This document shows, piece by piece, positions 44,290 through 53,570 of a stretch of 64,000 nt of DNA. Origin of the DNA: Gelidibacter sediminis (GTDB lineage Bacteria > Bacteroidota > Bacteroidia > Flavobacteriales > Flavobacteriaceae). Below the pieces are notes generated by a model. That model was not told the DNA's origin. It searched no databases and worked only from the letters and a program-made list of their open reading frames with translations. The translations under genes were made by a program, and so were the position numbers. The stretch spans positions 990,610 through 1,054,609 of the forward strand of contig NZ_SOBW01000008.1 in assembly GCF_004364975.1 (NCBI RefSeq). Direction: 5' to 3'. Each line of letters begins with the position of its first letter. Within the stretch, counting starts at the first letter, position 1.

Positions 44290-45864
44290 TTATTTGGCAA
44301 TATTGACGGCTCTAGTTTCTCGTATTACCGTTACCTTAACCTGTCCCGGGTATGTCATATCCGTCTGAATTTTTTGAGAAATCTCAAAAGACAAATTAGC
44401 TGCTTGCTCATCAGAAACACGCTCACTTTCTACCATAACTCTCAATTCTCGTCCTGCTTGAATGGCGTAGGCTTTATTAACACCATTAAATCCAAAGGCC
44501 ACATCTTCCAAATCTTTTAATCTTTGAATGTAAGAGTCTAAAACTTGACGGCGGGCTCCTGGTCTTGCACCTGATATAGCATCACATACTTGAATAATTG
44601 GCGCTAATAAAGTAGTCATCTCAATTTCATCATGATGGGCTCCAATGGCATTACAAACTTCAGGCTTTTCACCATATTTTTCAGCCCACTGCATTCCTAA
44701 GATCGCGTGTGGGGTTTCCATATCTGCTTCTGAGTCTGGCACTTTACCAATATCATGTAATAATCCAGCGCGTTTTGCAATTTTAGGATTCAAGCCCAAT
44801 TCGGCTGCCATGACCCCGCAAAGCTTTGCGACCTCGCGTGAATGCTGTAAAAGATTTTGACCATATGAAGAACGGTATTTCATACGTCCTACCAATTTGA
44901 TTAATTCAGGGTGCAACCCATGAATTCCTAAATCAATTACTGTTCGTTTTCCTACTTCAATAATTTCCTGCTCAATCTGTTTTTGTGTTTTTTGAACTAC
45001 TTCTTCAATTTTAGCTGGGTGAATACGTCCATCGGTTACCAATTTGTGAAGTGATAAACGGGCGACTTCACGTCTAACAGAATCAAAACACGATAAAATA
45101 ATCGCTTCTGGAGTATCATCAACAATAATCTCCACTCCAGTAGCGGCTTCGATAGCGCGGATGTTTCGTCCTTCTCTACCAATAATGCGACCTTTAACAT
45201 CATCGGATTCTATGTTAAAAACGGAAACGCAGTTATCAATAGCCTCTTCTGTACCAATACGCTGAATGGTATTTATAATAATTTTCTTAGCATCTTGCTG
45301 TGCAGTTAGCTTCGCTTCTTCCAATGTATCTTGAATATAAGCCATAGCATCAGCCTTAGCTTCGTGTTTTAGCGATTCTACAAGCTGTGCTTTTGCTTCT
45401 TCCGCAGAAAGTCCTGAAATTACTTCTAGTTGTTTAATTTGACTTTTATGAGCCTTGTCGACTTCCTCTTTCTTCTTTTCTAAAAATTCAAGTCGGAAAT
45501 CATAATCCTTAATTTTATCTTCTATTTCTTGGGAAAGTTTTTTGTTTTTAGCTAATTCGCTAGAGACTTGAGACTCCTTGTCACGCGTTCTTTTTTCAGC
45601 TTCAGCAATTTTTTTATCACGAGAAAGAATAATTTTTTCATGTTCAGATTTCAATTCAATAAACTTCTCTTTTGCTTGAAGAAGTTTATCTTTTTTTATC
45701 GATTCTCCTTCAGCATTAGCCTGGCGTATGATTGAATTGGACTCTTCTTGTGCGTTTTTAATTAATTTAGAAGCATTATTTTTTTCGAGGACTTTTGCAA
45801 TAATATAGCCGAGTATGATGCCCAATACTACCCCTCCAACAATTAGTAAAATTGTATTTTCCAT
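44290..45864 (-). CDS. rny: Ribonuclease Y
   Basis: The 524-residue endoribonuclease initiates mRNA turnover. It has an N-terminal membrane anchor (residues about 5-25, [18 protein letters not shown]), a long coiled coil (about 30-190), a KH domain with [19 protein letters not shown] (near 230), and an HD domain with [10 protein letters not shown] and [10 protein letters not shown]. The length is typical. It is monocistronic or last in a unit; the 6S-like RNA lies directly upstream on the same strand between rny and zapA. Confidence 0.96.
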   Translation of the reverse strand: MENTILLIVGGVVLGIILGYIIAKVLEKNNASKLIKNAQEESNSIIRQANAEGESIKKDKLLQAKEKFIELKSEHEKIILSRDKKIAEAEKRTRDKESQVSSELAKNKKLSQEIEDKIKDYDFRLEFLEKKKEEVDKAHKSQIKQLEVISGLSAEEAKAQLVESLKHEAKADAMAYIQDTLEEAKLTAQQDAKKIIINTIQRIGTEEAIDNCVSVFNIESDDVKGRIIGREGRNIRAIEAATGVEIIVDDTPEAIILSCFDSVRREVARLSLHKLVTDGRIHPAKIEEVVQKTQKQIEQEIIEVGKRTVIDLGIHGLHPELIKLVGRMKYRSSYGQNLLQHSREVAKLCGVMAAELGLNPKIAKRAGLLHDIGKVPDSEADMETPHAILGMQWAEKYGEKPEVCNAIGAHHDEIEMTTLLAPIIQVCDAISGARPGARRQVLDSYIQRLKDLEDVAFGFNGVNKAYAIQAGRELRVMVESERVSDEQAANLSFEISQKIQTDMTYPGQVKVTVIRETRAVNIAK

Positions 45865-45962
45865 GTTTAGTTTAGTTTAATATAATTTGATATCATTAAA
45901 AACACCCAGATATCACCGGGTTTAGCTTAGCATAACATTTGGTTGACATGCAAAATCTAAGC

Positions 45963-46131
45963 AAAAAAAAAGCCTACATCAGCTTCAAATTTAGTATAAA
46001 CTCCTTAAAAACAAGTTTAGGGCTAACAAGCTGATCAAAAATCTGCTCAAAGGCAGCACGGTTTTACAACTTAAACTCACCCTTTTTAAAGAAATAATGT
46101 TGAGTTTATCAAATAAATAACTAATGTAGGC
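45963..46131 (-). ncRNA. ssrS: 6S-like regulatory RNA (6S-Flavo candidate)
   Basis: Read on the minus strand, a 160-nt segment begins GCCTACATTAG and ends CTGATGTAGGC; the ends pair over 11 bp with one G-U and run straight into a tract of nine T. Further inward AUAAACUC pairs with GAGUUUAU, but AAACUCA can instead pair with a nearer UGAGUUU, giving two competing folds around a central open region. The apex has CUGC/GCAG. A long rod with a central bubble, this size, and a place beside zapA are what is known for 6S RNA, which binds RNA polymerase holoenzyme. No ORF is present. The identification is by structure and context, not by a covariance search. Confidence 0.65.
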
Positions 46132-46156
46132 AGTAACCTATTTATTTTAAAGAACG

Positions 46157-46450
46157 TTAAGAGCTTAAATGAGAATGAAGAAGGTCGTCTAAAGCGGATA
46201 ATCTATTTTTGACATCTTCACTAACATTGTCTTTATCTATTGTTTTCTGTTCCACTTGGGAGGCAAATTGCAAAGCACACATAGCTAGTACATCCTGTTT
46301 GTCCCTCACGGAATAATTCTGCTCAAACTGACCAATCATAGATTCAATTTTCTTAGCGGCCTTTCGCAATCCTTCCTCCTGACTAGGTGCAATCGTTAGC
46401 GGATACACCCTGTTAGCTATGGATAGCTTTATTTTTAGCTGTTCTGACAT
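46157..46450 (-). CDS. zapA: Cell division protein ZapA
   Basis: The 97-residue protein matches ZapA: an N-terminal beta-rich part (KLSIANRVYPLTIAPSQEEGLRKAAKK in part) and a C-terminal coiled coil containing DVLAMCALQFASQVEQ. ZapA bundles FtsZ filaments at midcell. It is preceded 17 bp upstream by a small coiled-coil gene and followed by the 6S-like RNA and rny. The three genes plus the RNA probably come from one promoter at 46783-46813 with further processing or internal promoters. Confidence 0.9.
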   Translation of the reverse strand: MSEQLKIKLSIANRVYPLTIAPSQEEGLRKAAKKIESMIGQFEQNYSVRDKQDVLAMCALQFASQVEQKTIDKDNVSEDVKNRLSALDDLLHSHLSS

Positions 46451-46467
46451 TAAATACTATGCTTACA

Positions 46468-46758
46468 TTATTCAGATAATTGCGCTATACAATGATCTAT
46501 GTCTTTTATTAATGTATTTATCTTGAGCTTTGTCTCTCGTTTATTTTCATCACTGCCCAACATTGAATTTGCAATCTTAAGAGCTTCATATTTTTCAACC
46601 CAAGAACTCAAGGCTTCCTGTTGCTGAATAATTTTTTGCTGATAATTGGCCAATTCTTCAGAAAGCTTTGCATTGGTTTGTTTTAAAACCTCCTGCTTAT
46701 GTAAAACCTTGCTGATTTTATTCTCTAAAGAATCAACAATATCTTCAACTTTACCCAT
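46468..46758 (-). CDS. Small coiled-coil protein upstream of zapA (ZapB-like by context)
   Basis: The 96-residue product is nearly all helical, with heptad-like leucine and isoleucine spacing (VEDIVDSLENKISKVLHKQ, then ELANYQQKIIQQQEALSSW). I place the start at ATG 46758; a TTG two codons upstream is also open but would be unusual. No enzymatic motif is visible. Coiled-coil partners of ZapA, such as ZapB in Proteobacteria, are similar in size and structure, and the 17-bp spacing supports a joint role, but homology is not shown. Confidence 0.7.
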   Translation of the reverse strand: MGKVEDIVDSLENKISKVLHKQEVLKQTNAKLSEELANYQQKIIQQQEALSSWVEKYEALKIANSMLGSDENKRETKLKINTLIKDIDHCIAQLSE

Positions 46759-46764
46759 GTACAA

Positions 46765-47098
46765 ATTTCAATACTGATGAAACAAAGTTAACATACCTTA
46801 TCAAAAATCACAATTGTTTTATCATAAATTTTGAAAATTTTTAAAGTCATAATTCTAAAGCACTTATGCTTGCCAAAGTTAACAATGCATTACAACTTTA
46901 TTAAAAACGTCTGTTAGATAATAGTCAAATTGTCTTAAGCATGTCAATTATGTTATATCTGTTGATACCTAATTCTGTTATTCCAAACAGGTTATACTAA
47001 TCAGGTGGTGTAGGACGTTAAGATACCTTAAGTGATAAACCCTTTTACGTTAGGCACTCCTAAGTTTTTTTAATAATTTTAGCCTTTTAAATTTAGTT
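46765..47098. other. 334-bp AT-rich region between divergent genes
   Basis: No ORF. The minus-strand promoter for the zapA unit lies at its left end. On the plus strand towards the M23 gene I see no exact TAnnTTTG box. No conserved RNA structure recognised. Confidence 0.5.
46783..46813 (-). promoter_or_regulatory. Promoter of the coiled-coil/zapA unit
   Basis: On the minus strand TTG (46813-46811) precedes TAACTTTG (46790-46783) by 20 nt. This is the expected -33/-7 layout, ending 24 nt before the ATG at 46758. Confidence 0.65.
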
Positions 47099-48784
47099 AT
47101 GAAATTTCTTATTCTCCCCTTACTCTTAACCTCCTTTGCATTTTCACAAGTTGACTATCCTAAAGATTATTTTAGAAGCCCGTTAGATATTCCAATAATC
47201 CCTTCTGGCACTTTTGGCGAATTGAGGACCAATCATTTTCATGCAGGCTTAGATATCAAAACACAGCAACGTGAAGGTCATAATATATACACAGTTGCAG
47301 AGGGTTACGTAAGCCGAATTAAAGTATCACATTATGGTTACGGCAAAGTCATTTACATAACACACCCCAATGGTTACACCAGTGTGTATGGTCATCTTTC
47401 TAGTTATGCCCCCATCATTGAAGCCTATATAAAAGCAGCACAGTACAAAGCAGAATCTTATGAAGTTGAATTGTTTCCTGCAGTTGATGAGTTGAAGGTT
47501 AAAACAGACGAAATTATTGCCTATTCAGGAAATACGGGAAGCTCAGGTGGACCCCACCTACATTTTGAAATTCGAGATCAACAAGAACGCACTATTAATC
47601 CGCTGCTGTTTGGCCTTGATGTGCAGGATAAAAAAACACCTTTTGTAACAGCGGTATATGCTTACACCAAAGATGACGCATCTTCTGTTAATGGTAAAAC
47701 GGGTCGTGTGGAGTTACGCCTCATTCCTACAAAAAACAAAGACTACATTGTAGAAAATATAACTGCCCATGGCACAGTAGGTTTCGGTATTGTCAGCTAT
47801 GACTCTCAGGATCTTGCCGTCAACCAAAATGGTATTAATGGCTTGGAAACCTTTTTTAATGGCCACAGAAAATTTGAAATGGATTTTAATCGATTTTCAT
47901 TCGCTGAGTCTCGACATATCAATAGATTTCTTGATTATGAATACTATAAAACAAGACGAAGTCGCATTCAAAAACTCTTTGTTGAACCAGGAAATGTGCT
48001 CAGTCTATATCAAAATTTAGACAATGATGGTTATATAATGGTTGAAGACAGTACCGCTTCAGTTTATAAAGTTCGAATTAAGGATTTTCATGGCAACGAA
48101 TCATGGGTTACCATCCCTATTAATGGAAAAAAAACATCCGTTGCACCCAAAATAGTGGACACCAAGAGCAAAACCTATATATTTTCTGATCAACCTACTA
48201 ATTTAACTGATAAAAATGTCAACGTATATTTTCCGTCTAACAGTTTTTATGAAGATACGTTTATAGATTTTAGCGTAAATAATGACACTCTATATCTACA
48301 TAAAGATGTGATTCCGCTTCAAAAAAATGTCTCAATCACATATGACGTCAGCAAATATAAAGACGCTGAAAAAAACAAATTATATATTGCCGAACTCATA
48401 GGATCCCGAAACTATCCTAGTTATTTGAACACCAAAAGACAAGGCAACACATTAACTGCATCCTCCAACGCATTAGGGACTTATGCTCTAGTGTTGGACA
48501 CCCAAGGCCCAAAAATTTCGGCTTTAAACTTTCAGGATGGTAAATGGTTAAGCAATTATAGATATCTTAAATTTAAAATAACTGATGATCTTTCAGGTAT
48601 CAGTAATTATAGAGCTACCGTCAATGGCAAATTTATATTATTGGAATATGAATATAAAACGAATACTTTGACTTTTGATTTTAATGATAATGTAGTGACA
48701 GATACCAAAAATGAATTGAAACTTGTGGTAACCGATAATGTAGGAAATAGTTCTACATTTGAGGCAACTTTTTTTAGAAAATAA
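47099..48784 (+). CDS. M23 family metallopeptidase (secreted)
   Basis: The 561-residue protein has a signal peptide (cleavage after AFSQ, residue 17) and an LytM-type zinc endopeptidase domain (about 35-180) with HFHAGLDIKTQQREG, YGHLSSYAPI and GGPHLHFEIRDQQ, so the H-xxx-D and HxH metal ligands are intact. A long beta-rich region (about 200-561) follows, perhaps Ig-like folds. M23 enzymes cut peptidoglycan cross-bridges or act as activators. The TonB receptor gene begins 9 bp after its stop and uses a TTG start, suggesting coupled translation. Confidence 0.9.
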   Translation: MKFLILPLLLTSFAFSQVDYPKDYFRSPLDIPIIPSGTFGELRTNHFHAGLDIKTQQREGHNIYTVAEGYVSRIKVSHYGYGKVIYITHPNGYTSVYGHLSSYAPIIEAYIKAAQYKAESYEVELFPAVDELKVKTDEIIAYSGNTGSSGGPHLHFEIRDQQERTINPLLFGLDVQDKKTPFVTAVYAYTKDDASSVNGKTGRVELRLIPTKNKDYIVENITAHGTVGFGIVSYDSQDLAVNQNGINGLETFFNGHRKFEMDFNRFSFAESRHINRFLDYEYYKTRRSRIQKLFVEPGNVLSLYQNLDNDGYIMVEDSTASVYKVRIKDFHGNESWVTIPINGKKTSVAPKIVDTKSKTYIFSDQPTNLTDKNVNVYFPSNSFYEDTFIDFSVNNDTLYLHKDVIPLQKNVSITYDVSKYKDAEKNKLYIAELIGSRNYPSYLNTKRQGNTLTASSNALGTYALVLDTQGPKISALNFQDGKWLSNYRYLKFKITDDLSGISNYRATVNGKFILLEYEYKTNTLTFDFNDNVVTDTKNELKLVVTDNVGNSSTFEATFFRK

Positions 48785-48793
48785 ATTCCGCTC

Positions 48794-51253
48794 TTGAAAC
48801 TAGATTTTATTTACCGCTTTGCCTTCATTCTGTTGCCCATACTAAGTTGGTCGCAAACTGCCACTATAAGAGGTGTAGTATTAGATGATCGGAACATTCC
48901 TATTGACAATGTTAACATTACCTCAAATGAGGTTGGCACAATCTCCAACACCAATGGATTTTATGAACTTAAAATTGCTGCAAATACTGAGGTAACGGTA
49001 ACGTTCACTCATATCTTATACAAACGCGTATTGGTTAAATTCAATCTCAAAAATGGACAGGCAGTAGAGTTTAATCCGGTGATGGACCTGAATATTGAGC
49101 AAATTGCCACAATTGTAATTAACAGCAATCAACGTCAATCTGTAAATGGCGTCACGACTATTGCGCCAGAATTGCTTAGAACAATAAAAGGGGCCCAACC
49201 CGGCGTAGAGAATATTTTAAAAACTTTACCGGGCGTAAATATTTCCAATGAATTGAGCACACAATATTCAGTACGTGGTGGCAATTTTGATGAGAATTTG
49301 GTTTATGTCAATGAAATTGAAGTGTACAGGCCATTTTTAGTGCGGTCAGGTCAACAGGAAGGCTTGAGTTTTGTTAATACAGATCTTGTACAAAACGTCG
49401 ATTTTTCGGCTGGCGGATTTCAGGCAAAATATGGCGATAAATTATCTTCAGTGTTGGATATAACGTATAAGAATCCCATCAAATTTGGTATGAAGGCTGA
49501 CGTGTCATTATTAGGCGGCAGTATTTCTGCGGAAGCAGTGTCTAAAGACTCCAAATTATCCGGTATTATGGGCCTACGCTACAGAGACAACAGTTTAATA
49601 TTAAACTCTTTGGAGACTGAAGGCAACGTAAAACCTGTATTTGCAGATGCACAAACCTATTTAACCTATAAATTTACAGACAAGTTTCAGGTTAATTTCC
49701 TAGGAAATATATCCAGCAACAAATACACCTTTCAACCTCAAAATAGACAGACTAACTTCGGAACTATTGACAACCCGATAGCCTTATTGGTATTTTATGA
49801 AGGACAGGAAAAAGATGCCTATCACACCTACTTTGGAGCTTTTAAAGCCAATTATTTTGCAAATGACAATCTTACACTTAAGCTTATTGCCTCCACATAT
49901 CACACTATTGAAGAAGAACATTTTGATATTTTGGCACAATACCGCTTAGGTGAAGTTAATGGCACTATTGGTGATGAAAATTTTGGTGAAGTAGAATTTA
50001 GCGAAGGTGTAGGTGCCCAATTGACCCACGCTAGGAATGATTTAGATGCTTTAATAACAACAGTAGAGCATAAAGGCGATTATAAAATAGACACCAACAT
50101 CTTTGAATGGTCCATAAAATATACCAATGAAGATATACGGGACAGGTTGGTTGAATGGGAAGTTATTGATTCAGCAGGATTTTCAATAAACCCACCCAAA
50201 TCAAATAGCTTAAAAGACCAACCCTACCAACCGTATGAAGGACCTTTAGTAGCCTTCCAAAATGTGCGCGCTACCAACTCAGCTCAGATTCAACGCTTTC
50301 AAGCTTATGCACAATGGAGCAAGCGTTCTGTATTAGGTTCAAACGATGTCTTTTATAATTTTGGAGTAAGGACACACCATTGGACAGTAAATGGAGACAG
50401 GATAGAAAGTCATTCGCAAACAGTTTTTAGTCCGCGAGCACAATTCGCCGTTAAACCTGATTGGGATAAAGATATGATATTTCGAATTGCTGGTGGCCTA
50501 TATTACCAACCTCCGTTTTACAGAGAGCTACGTGATTCTTCGGGAACTGTACAGCCTTCTGTAAAAGCGCAAAAATCCATACACTTAGTCTTAGGTAATG
50601 AGTACAGCTTTAAAATGTGGGACCGACCATTTAAACTGGTGTCTGAGACCTACTACAAACATTTGACAGATGTTAATCCGTACACTTTAGAGAATGTCAG
50701 AATTAGGTATCGTGCCAATAACAAAGCTAAGGCTTATGCTTATGGCTTAGATTTAAGATTAAATGGTGAATTTGTACCGGGTACAGAGTCTTGGTTCAGT
50801 TTTGGGTACCTAAAAACTGAAGAAAATATAGAAGAGCGCGGGTATATTGCAAGGCCTACAGATCAACGACTAAAATTTGGTGTCTTATTTCAAGATTATG
50901 TACCCAACATCCCAGAATTGAAAGTGTATCTAAATCTAGTTTACAATACAGGGGTTCCAGGTGGTTCTCCAAGTTATGCTGATCCTTATGATTATCAAAA
51001 TAGACTGCGCGATTATAAACGTGCTGATGTTGGATTTTCCTATGCCATTGTAGATCGCGACAAAGCCTATAATGCCAATTGGAAAAATGCATTTAAAGAA
51101 TTGACTATCGGCGTGGAAGTTTTTAATATGTTCAACGTTCAAAATTCCATCACCAATACCTGGGTTAGAGACGTGTACAGCAAACGTCAATATGCCATAC
51201 CAAATTATCTGAGTCCACGAGTGTTTAATGTGCGACTGTCCATGAAGTTTTAG
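48794..51253 (+). CDS. TonB-dependent outer-membrane receptor with carboxypeptidase-like front domain
   Basis: The 819-residue protein has a signal peptide (cleavage after LSWSQ, residue 21), a carboxypeptidase regulatory-like domain (about 22-105, TATIRGVVLDDRNIPIDNV), a plug (about 110-230, GVENILKTLPGVNISNE then STQYSVRGGNFDENLVYVN) and a beta-barrel ending FNVRLSMKF. Translation must start at TTG 48794, since the preceding in-frame codon set runs into the stop of the M23 gene and no ATG occurs near. No SusD gene follows, so it is not a polysaccharide utilisation pair; the ligand is unknown. Confidence 0.9.
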   Translation: MKLDFIYRFAFILLPILSWSQTATIRGVVLDDRNIPIDNVNITSNEVGTISNTNGFYELKIAANTEVTVTFTHILYKRVLVKFNLKNGQAVEFNPVMDLNIEQIATIVINSNQRQSVNGVTTIAPELLRTIKGAQPGVENILKTLPGVNISNELSTQYSVRGGNFDENLVYVNEIEVYRPFLVRSGQQEGLSFVNTDLVQNVDFSAGGFQAKYGDKLSSVLDITYKNPIKFGMKADVSLLGGSISAEAVSKDSKLSGIMGLRYRDNSLILNSLETEGNVKPVFADAQTYLTYKFTDKFQVNFLGNISSNKYTFQPQNRQTNFGTIDNPIALLVFYEGQEKDAYHTYFGAFKANYFANDNLTLKLIASTYHTIEEEHFDILAQYRLGEVNGTIGDENFGEVEFSEGVGAQLTHARNDLDALITTVEHKGDYKIDTNIFEWSIKYTNEDIRDRLVEWEVIDSAGFSINPPKSNSLKDQPYQPYEGPLVAFQNVRATNSAQIQRFQAYAQWSKRSVLGSNDVFYNFGVRTHHWTVNGDRIESHSQTVFSPRAQFAVKPDWDKDMIFRIAGGLYYQPPFYRELRDSSGTVQPSVKAQKSIHLVLGNEYSFKMWDRPFKLVSETYYKHLTDVNPYTLENVRIRYRANNKAKAYAYGLDLRLNGEFVPGTESWFSFGYLKTEENIEERGYIARPTDQRLKFGVLFQDYVPNIPELKVYLNLVYNTGVPGGSPSYADPYDYQNRLRDYKRADVGFSYAIVDRDKAYNANWKNAFKELTIGVEVFNMFNVQNSITNTWVRDVYSKRQYAIPNYLSPRVFNVRLSMKF

Positions 51254-51301
51254 CTTAACTTTTTAATACTAATGCAGCATTGCAGACCTTTGGTTTTATG
51301 T

Positions 51302-52441
51302 TTATATAAAATCTTTTAACACCGCCATTACATAATCTACTTCTGCTTTAGTATTAAAACAGGACAATGAAAAACGAACAGAAGGTTTCAATAAATTTTC
51401 AGCATTCAATAGTTCAGTCAATACGTGCGAATTTTGGTTGCTCCCACTTTGGCATGCTGAACCTCTAGAACAGGCAATGCCTTTTAAATCCAATTGAAAA
51501 TGAAGCATTGCTCCTTTCTCTGGCGGTATTGACAAACATACGTTTAAAACGGTATACGTACTGTGGTCTTGATCTTCACAATTGCCATTAAAAGTAATTT
51601 CTGGAGACAAATTTTTTAACTGATCTATAAAATACGTTTTAAGTTCTGAAATATGTTGCCGCTCAAGATCAAGGTTCTCATAACTCAGTTTGAGTGCGGT
51701 TTCCATCCCTACAATATTATGAATGGCTTCAGTTCCTGCACGATACCCACGTTCTTGCTCACCTCCAAACAAAGAAGCTTTAATACCTGAACCTTTTCTT
51801 ATAAACGCAAACCCAATACCTTTTGGACCATGGAACTTATGGGCACTTGCCGCAATAAAATCGACTGGCGTAGTTTGTAAATCCAAATCATAATGTCCTA
51901 CGGATTGCACAGTATCACTATGACATAAGGCACCATGCAACTTACACAAATCTGCTACCTTTTGAAGATCCAATTTATTTCCAATTTCGTTGTTAACGTG
52001 CATTAAACTCACCATCACCTTATTATCAGATTGCAAAAGCTGTTCAAGGTTATTTAGGTCTACCATCCCATTTTCCTTTAATTTTACATATGTCACAGCT
52101 ATGTTGTATTCTTTTTGAAGTTGTGCAACCGTATGCAGTACTGCATGGTGTTCTAATTTGCTTGTAATAATTTCGGTAACGCCCAAATCTCTCACGGCGC
52201 TTCGCAATACTAAGTTATCAGCTTCTGTACCCCCAGCGGTAAAAACAATTTCTGAAGCATGTACATTAAGGAATGAAGCAATTGTTTTTCTAGAAGTCTC
52301 CATTAAGGACTTGGCTGAACGCCCTAGGCCATGTGTAGAAGAGGCATTGCCATAGTGTGTATGCATCACATTAATCATGCGCTCTATTACCGCATCGCGC
52401 ATTGGTGTTGTGGCTGCATTGTCAAAATAAACCTGTTTCAT
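51302..52441 (-). CDS. Cysteine desulfurase (NifS/IscS family)
   Basis: The 379-residue PLP enzyme takes sulfur from cysteine for iron-sulfur clusters or thio-modified tRNA. It has the opening VYFDNAATTPM, the pocket motif FTAGGTEADN, the PLP lysine in ASAHKFHGPKG, and the catalytic cysteine in CSRGSACQSGSNQNSHV; the short active-site loop marks group II-like or small NifS types. It has no Fe-S scaffold genes next to it, so I leave the symbol empty. A TATTTTTG box on the minus strand at 52511-52518 could be its promoter. Confidence 0.92.
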   Translation of the reverse strand: MKQVYFDNAATTPMRDAVIERMINVMHTHYGNASSTHGLGRSAKSLMETSRKTIASFLNVHASEIVFTAGGTEADNLVLRSAVRDLGVTEIITSKLEHHAVLHTVAQLQKEYNIAVTYVKLKENGMVDLNNLEQLLQSDNKVMVSLMHVNNEIGNKLDLQKVADLCKLHGALCHSDTVQSVGHYDLDLQTTPVDFIAASAHKFHGPKGIGFAFIRKGSGIKASLFGGEQERGYRAGTEAIHNIVGMETALKLSYENLDLERQHISELKTYFIDQLKNLSPEITFNGNCEDQDHSTYTVLNVCLSIPPEKGAMLHFQLDLKGIACSRGSACQSGSNQNSHVLTELLNAENLLKPSVRFSLSCFNTKAEVDYVMAVLKDFI

Positions 52442-52510
52442 AGCTGAGAAATTATTGTGGATTTTTAGAAAACTGACTATTAAGTTTTGCTAAAAATTGA
52501 TTCCAATCTG

Positions 52511-52518
52511 CAAAAATA
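52511..52518 (-). promoter_or_regulatory. Possible -7 box of the cysteine desulfurase gene
   Basis: The minus strand reads TATTTTTG, matching TAnnTTTG, about 70 nt before the ATG. No -33 box is evident. Confidence 0.35.
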
Positions 52519-52569
52519 CTCCAAATAAAATTATTTGAGAGATGGTACGTTATAAATTGGAGAATGCCT

Positions 52570-52577
52570 TATTTTTG
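52570..52577 (+). promoter_or_regulatory. Possible -7 box of the calcium-repeat lipoprotein gene
   Basis: TATTTTTG matches TAnnTTTG and ends 11 nt before the ATG at 52589, predicting a short leader. No -33 box is clear. Confidence 0.4.
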
Positions 52578-52588
52578 TTGCTTAATCG

Positions 52589-53506
52589 ATGGAAATGCAA
52601 AAATTAGTTTACCTTTTAGGTTTGTGCTTAGTGCTATCAGCATGTGACGATGGCGATATTATTGAAGTAGAATTGGATTTTGATAAACAACTCTCTATTT
52701 GCGAACTTAATCCGGAGGTATTTTTCTTATACGATACAAAAACTGATCCTTCCGAATCTTTAAGTTTAATCTTCCCAAACAACTCTACCACACGACAGAT
52801 TTTTAACCCGGAAACGAATAATTATACAAGTACATTTGAGATTAATGGAACAAGCACCAAGTTTAATTATAGAACCTATGATGGTAAGCCCGAAAATTTA
52901 ATCTGTAATTTATTACCGGATGCTAGCACAAATATTCTTAAAGATTATGCGGCCAGTTCTGGAACCGTAACCACACTAACAACCTTTGTTGACGATGACG
53001 GTGATGGGATCCCATCAGCATTTGAAGATAAAAATTCAGATGGCGACAACAATCCTGCAACCAATCCCACCGACTCTGACGGCGATGGTATTCCTGATTA
53101 TCTGGATGCCGACGATGACAATGATAATGTTTTGACAAAAAATGAAGGTCATCAATATACTACAACTGACGCTCTGAGAAATGCTCAGGATACGGATGGC
53201 GATGGAACACCAGATTATTTAGATGATGATGATGATGGCGATAATGTGTTAACGCGTCTTGAAGACGAAAATGGCAATGGTAACCCGAGGGATGATTTTG
53301 ATGAAAGCACCGCCACCCCAGGTGTTCCGAGGTATTTAAACAAAGTGGCCACAGATGATTATAATTATCAACAATTTAATAAAAACACGTACCAACGCAT
53401 TATTACCGTTAAATTTCAGATTAAGAATGTCAACTTGGATATCATAAGTTTAACTGACATTGATTTTGGAACCTACACGAAGAGTTTGACTATTGAAAGT
53501 GAGTGA
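52589..53506 (+). CDS. Lipoprotein with thrombospondin type 3-like calcium repeats
   Basis: The 305-residue protein has a lipoprotein signal (LVLSAC, cysteine 19). An N-terminal region of unknown fold (about 25-125) leads into an aspartate-rich stretch (about 130-245) with repeated DxDGDGxPD motifs, such as VDDDGDGIPSAFED, DSDGDGIPDYLD and DTDGDGTPDYLDDD. These are TSP3-type calcium-binding repeats. The C-terminus (about 250-305) is beta-rich. Surface or periplasmic location is expected. It may start at the first or the third codon (both ATG). The role is unknown. Confidence 0.8.
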   Translation: MEMQKLVYLLGLCLVLSACDDGDIIEVELDFDKQLSICELNPEVFFLYDTKTDPSESLSLIFPNNSTTRQIFNPETNNYTSTFEINGTSTKFNYRTYDGKPENLICNLLPDASTNILKDYAASSGTVTTLTTFVDDDGDGIPSAFEDKNSDGDNNPATNPTDSDGDGIPDYLDADDDNDNVLTKNEGHQYTTTDALRNAQDTDGDGTPDYLDDDDDGDNVLTRLEDENGNGNPRDDFDESTATPGVPRYLNKVATDDYNYQQFNKNTYQRIITVKFQIKNVNLDIISLTDIDFGTYTKSLTIESE

Positions 53507-53570
53507 TATTTTTGTCATATTTGCTAAGGAAATGTTCTGAATACAACTTTATTGACGCATCCTACACTTC

